Of a stretch of 56,383 bases of DNA, positions 55,776-56,383 are shown one piece after another (within the stretch, counting starts at the first letter, position 1; every line of letters starts with the position of its first letter). The position numbers and the translations under genes were made by a program. Under the pieces are notes generated by a model. That model made no database searches and was not told the DNA's origin. It saw nothing but the letters and a program-made list of their open reading frames with translations. This DNA is from Paulinella micropora (Eukaryota; Cercozoa; Imbricatea; Euglyphida). Location of the stretch: positions 473,319-529,701 of the forward strand of contig BJOX01000257.1 in the NCBI GenBank assembly GCA_009731375.1. Direction: 5' to 3'.

Positions 55776-56190
55776 TTCAACGCTAGATAGACAGATAGAT
55801 AGATAAATAGATAAATAGATAGATAGATAGATAGGTCTCTGACTCATCCAGCTCCTGCGCCTTCCTGCGTATACATGTGTATGTGTTTATGTGTGTATGT
55901 GTCTATGTGTGTCTATACGATAGATAGATAGATAGATACGAGGGTGCTGCAGAAGAATTCAGCGCTACATACATACATACATACATACATACATACATAC
56001 ATACATACATGCATACATACATAGATACATAGATAGATGCATAGATACATAGATACATAGATACATACATACATGCATACATACATATTTCATACATACA
56101 TACACACATACATACACACACACACACATACATACATACATGCATACATACATGCATGCATACATACATACATACACACACACACATACA

Positions 56191-56224
<34 letters not shown>

Positions 56225-56248
56225 CAGACAGACAGACAGATAGATAGA
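55776..56248. repeat. GATA and CATA arrays
   Basis: Tetranucleotide repeats with a short non-repetitive island near 55834-55880. No gene was seen. Confidence 0.93.
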
Positions 56249-56383
56249 TGAGATATCGACTAATGTCAGAAAAAAGGAGCTTCTGATTTCGTCAACCAAG
56301 GAAGTCTGTGGGTAAAGTATTAACCCGATGCCCAGCTAAGCCGTGATGTTTGCACGGAAGGGACTGATACAGGCGATACCAAA
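56249..56383 (-). mobile_element. TATC-tailed SINE-like element, reverse copy at window end
   Basis: It matches the 3' ~135 bases of 24629-24907 in reverse complement, followed by (TATC)n on the - strand. It runs off the window. Confidence 0.7.

Overview
This is eukaryotic nuclear DNA. It holds spliced genes with many very short exons (21-126 nt), GT-AG introns, a tRNA-derived SINE, a LINE remnant and foldback (MITE-like) elements. Most of the window is simple-sequence DNA: TATC, TATG, ATT, AAC, CT, TA and TATATG arrays. The species cannot be read from the sequence. Animal-like GAD/CSAD homology plus SINE/LINE content fits a metazoan or a unicellular holozoan-type protist, but that is only an inference.

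Region 1 (1-35,902, + strand). One gene of about 26 exons encodes a PLP-dependent group II decarboxylase of the glutamate decarboxylase / cysteine-sulfinate decarboxylase (GAD/CSAD) family. I rebuilt it by hand from exons scattered between microsatellites. It runs from the ATG at 1279 to the TGA at 35,900-35,902. Family landmarks appear in the right order: [44 protein letters not shown] (the PLP lysine), LGLPQQCSALVL, KLW and NVCFWHIP. Intron phases match across nearly all junctions with no stop, so it looks like a live gene. Parts not settled are the exon hidden around the 23.5-24.1 kb gap, the exon 14/15 junction, exons 6/7, and two small exons near 29.4-30.0 kb.

The central observation is that almost every intron holds truncated copies ('echoes') of the neighbouring exon edge, set inside its microsatellite. 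In nearly every case the polarity is the same: copies upstream of an exon carry the acceptor plus the exon start, and copies downstream carry the exon end plus the donor. Some introns hold 8-20 echoes. The second gene follows the same rule on the other strand.

Region 2 (35.9-38.9 kb). A 36-bp minisatellite begins right after the stop codon. It is followed by mostly unique intergenic DNA.

Region 3 (38,892 to at least 46,347, probably to 50,657, - strand). A second spliced gene encodes a secreted or surface Cys-rich ectodomain with DGD-x-C-T motifs, one transmembrane helix, and a proline-rich tail with two PPxY motifs and an acidic C-terminus. Its introns hold ATT/AAC/CTA/TCA microsatellites and copies of two (ATT)n-tailed retroelements.

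Region 4 (50.6-56.4 kb). This part carries a 65-bp satellite built on one exon of the second gene, degenerate relatives of that exon edge inside TA and TAGG arrays, a LINE fragment (- strand) with its 3' tail duplicated, and a (TATC)n-tailed SINE-like element running off the end. Thirteen N gaps interrupt the assembly, mostly inside simple repeats.
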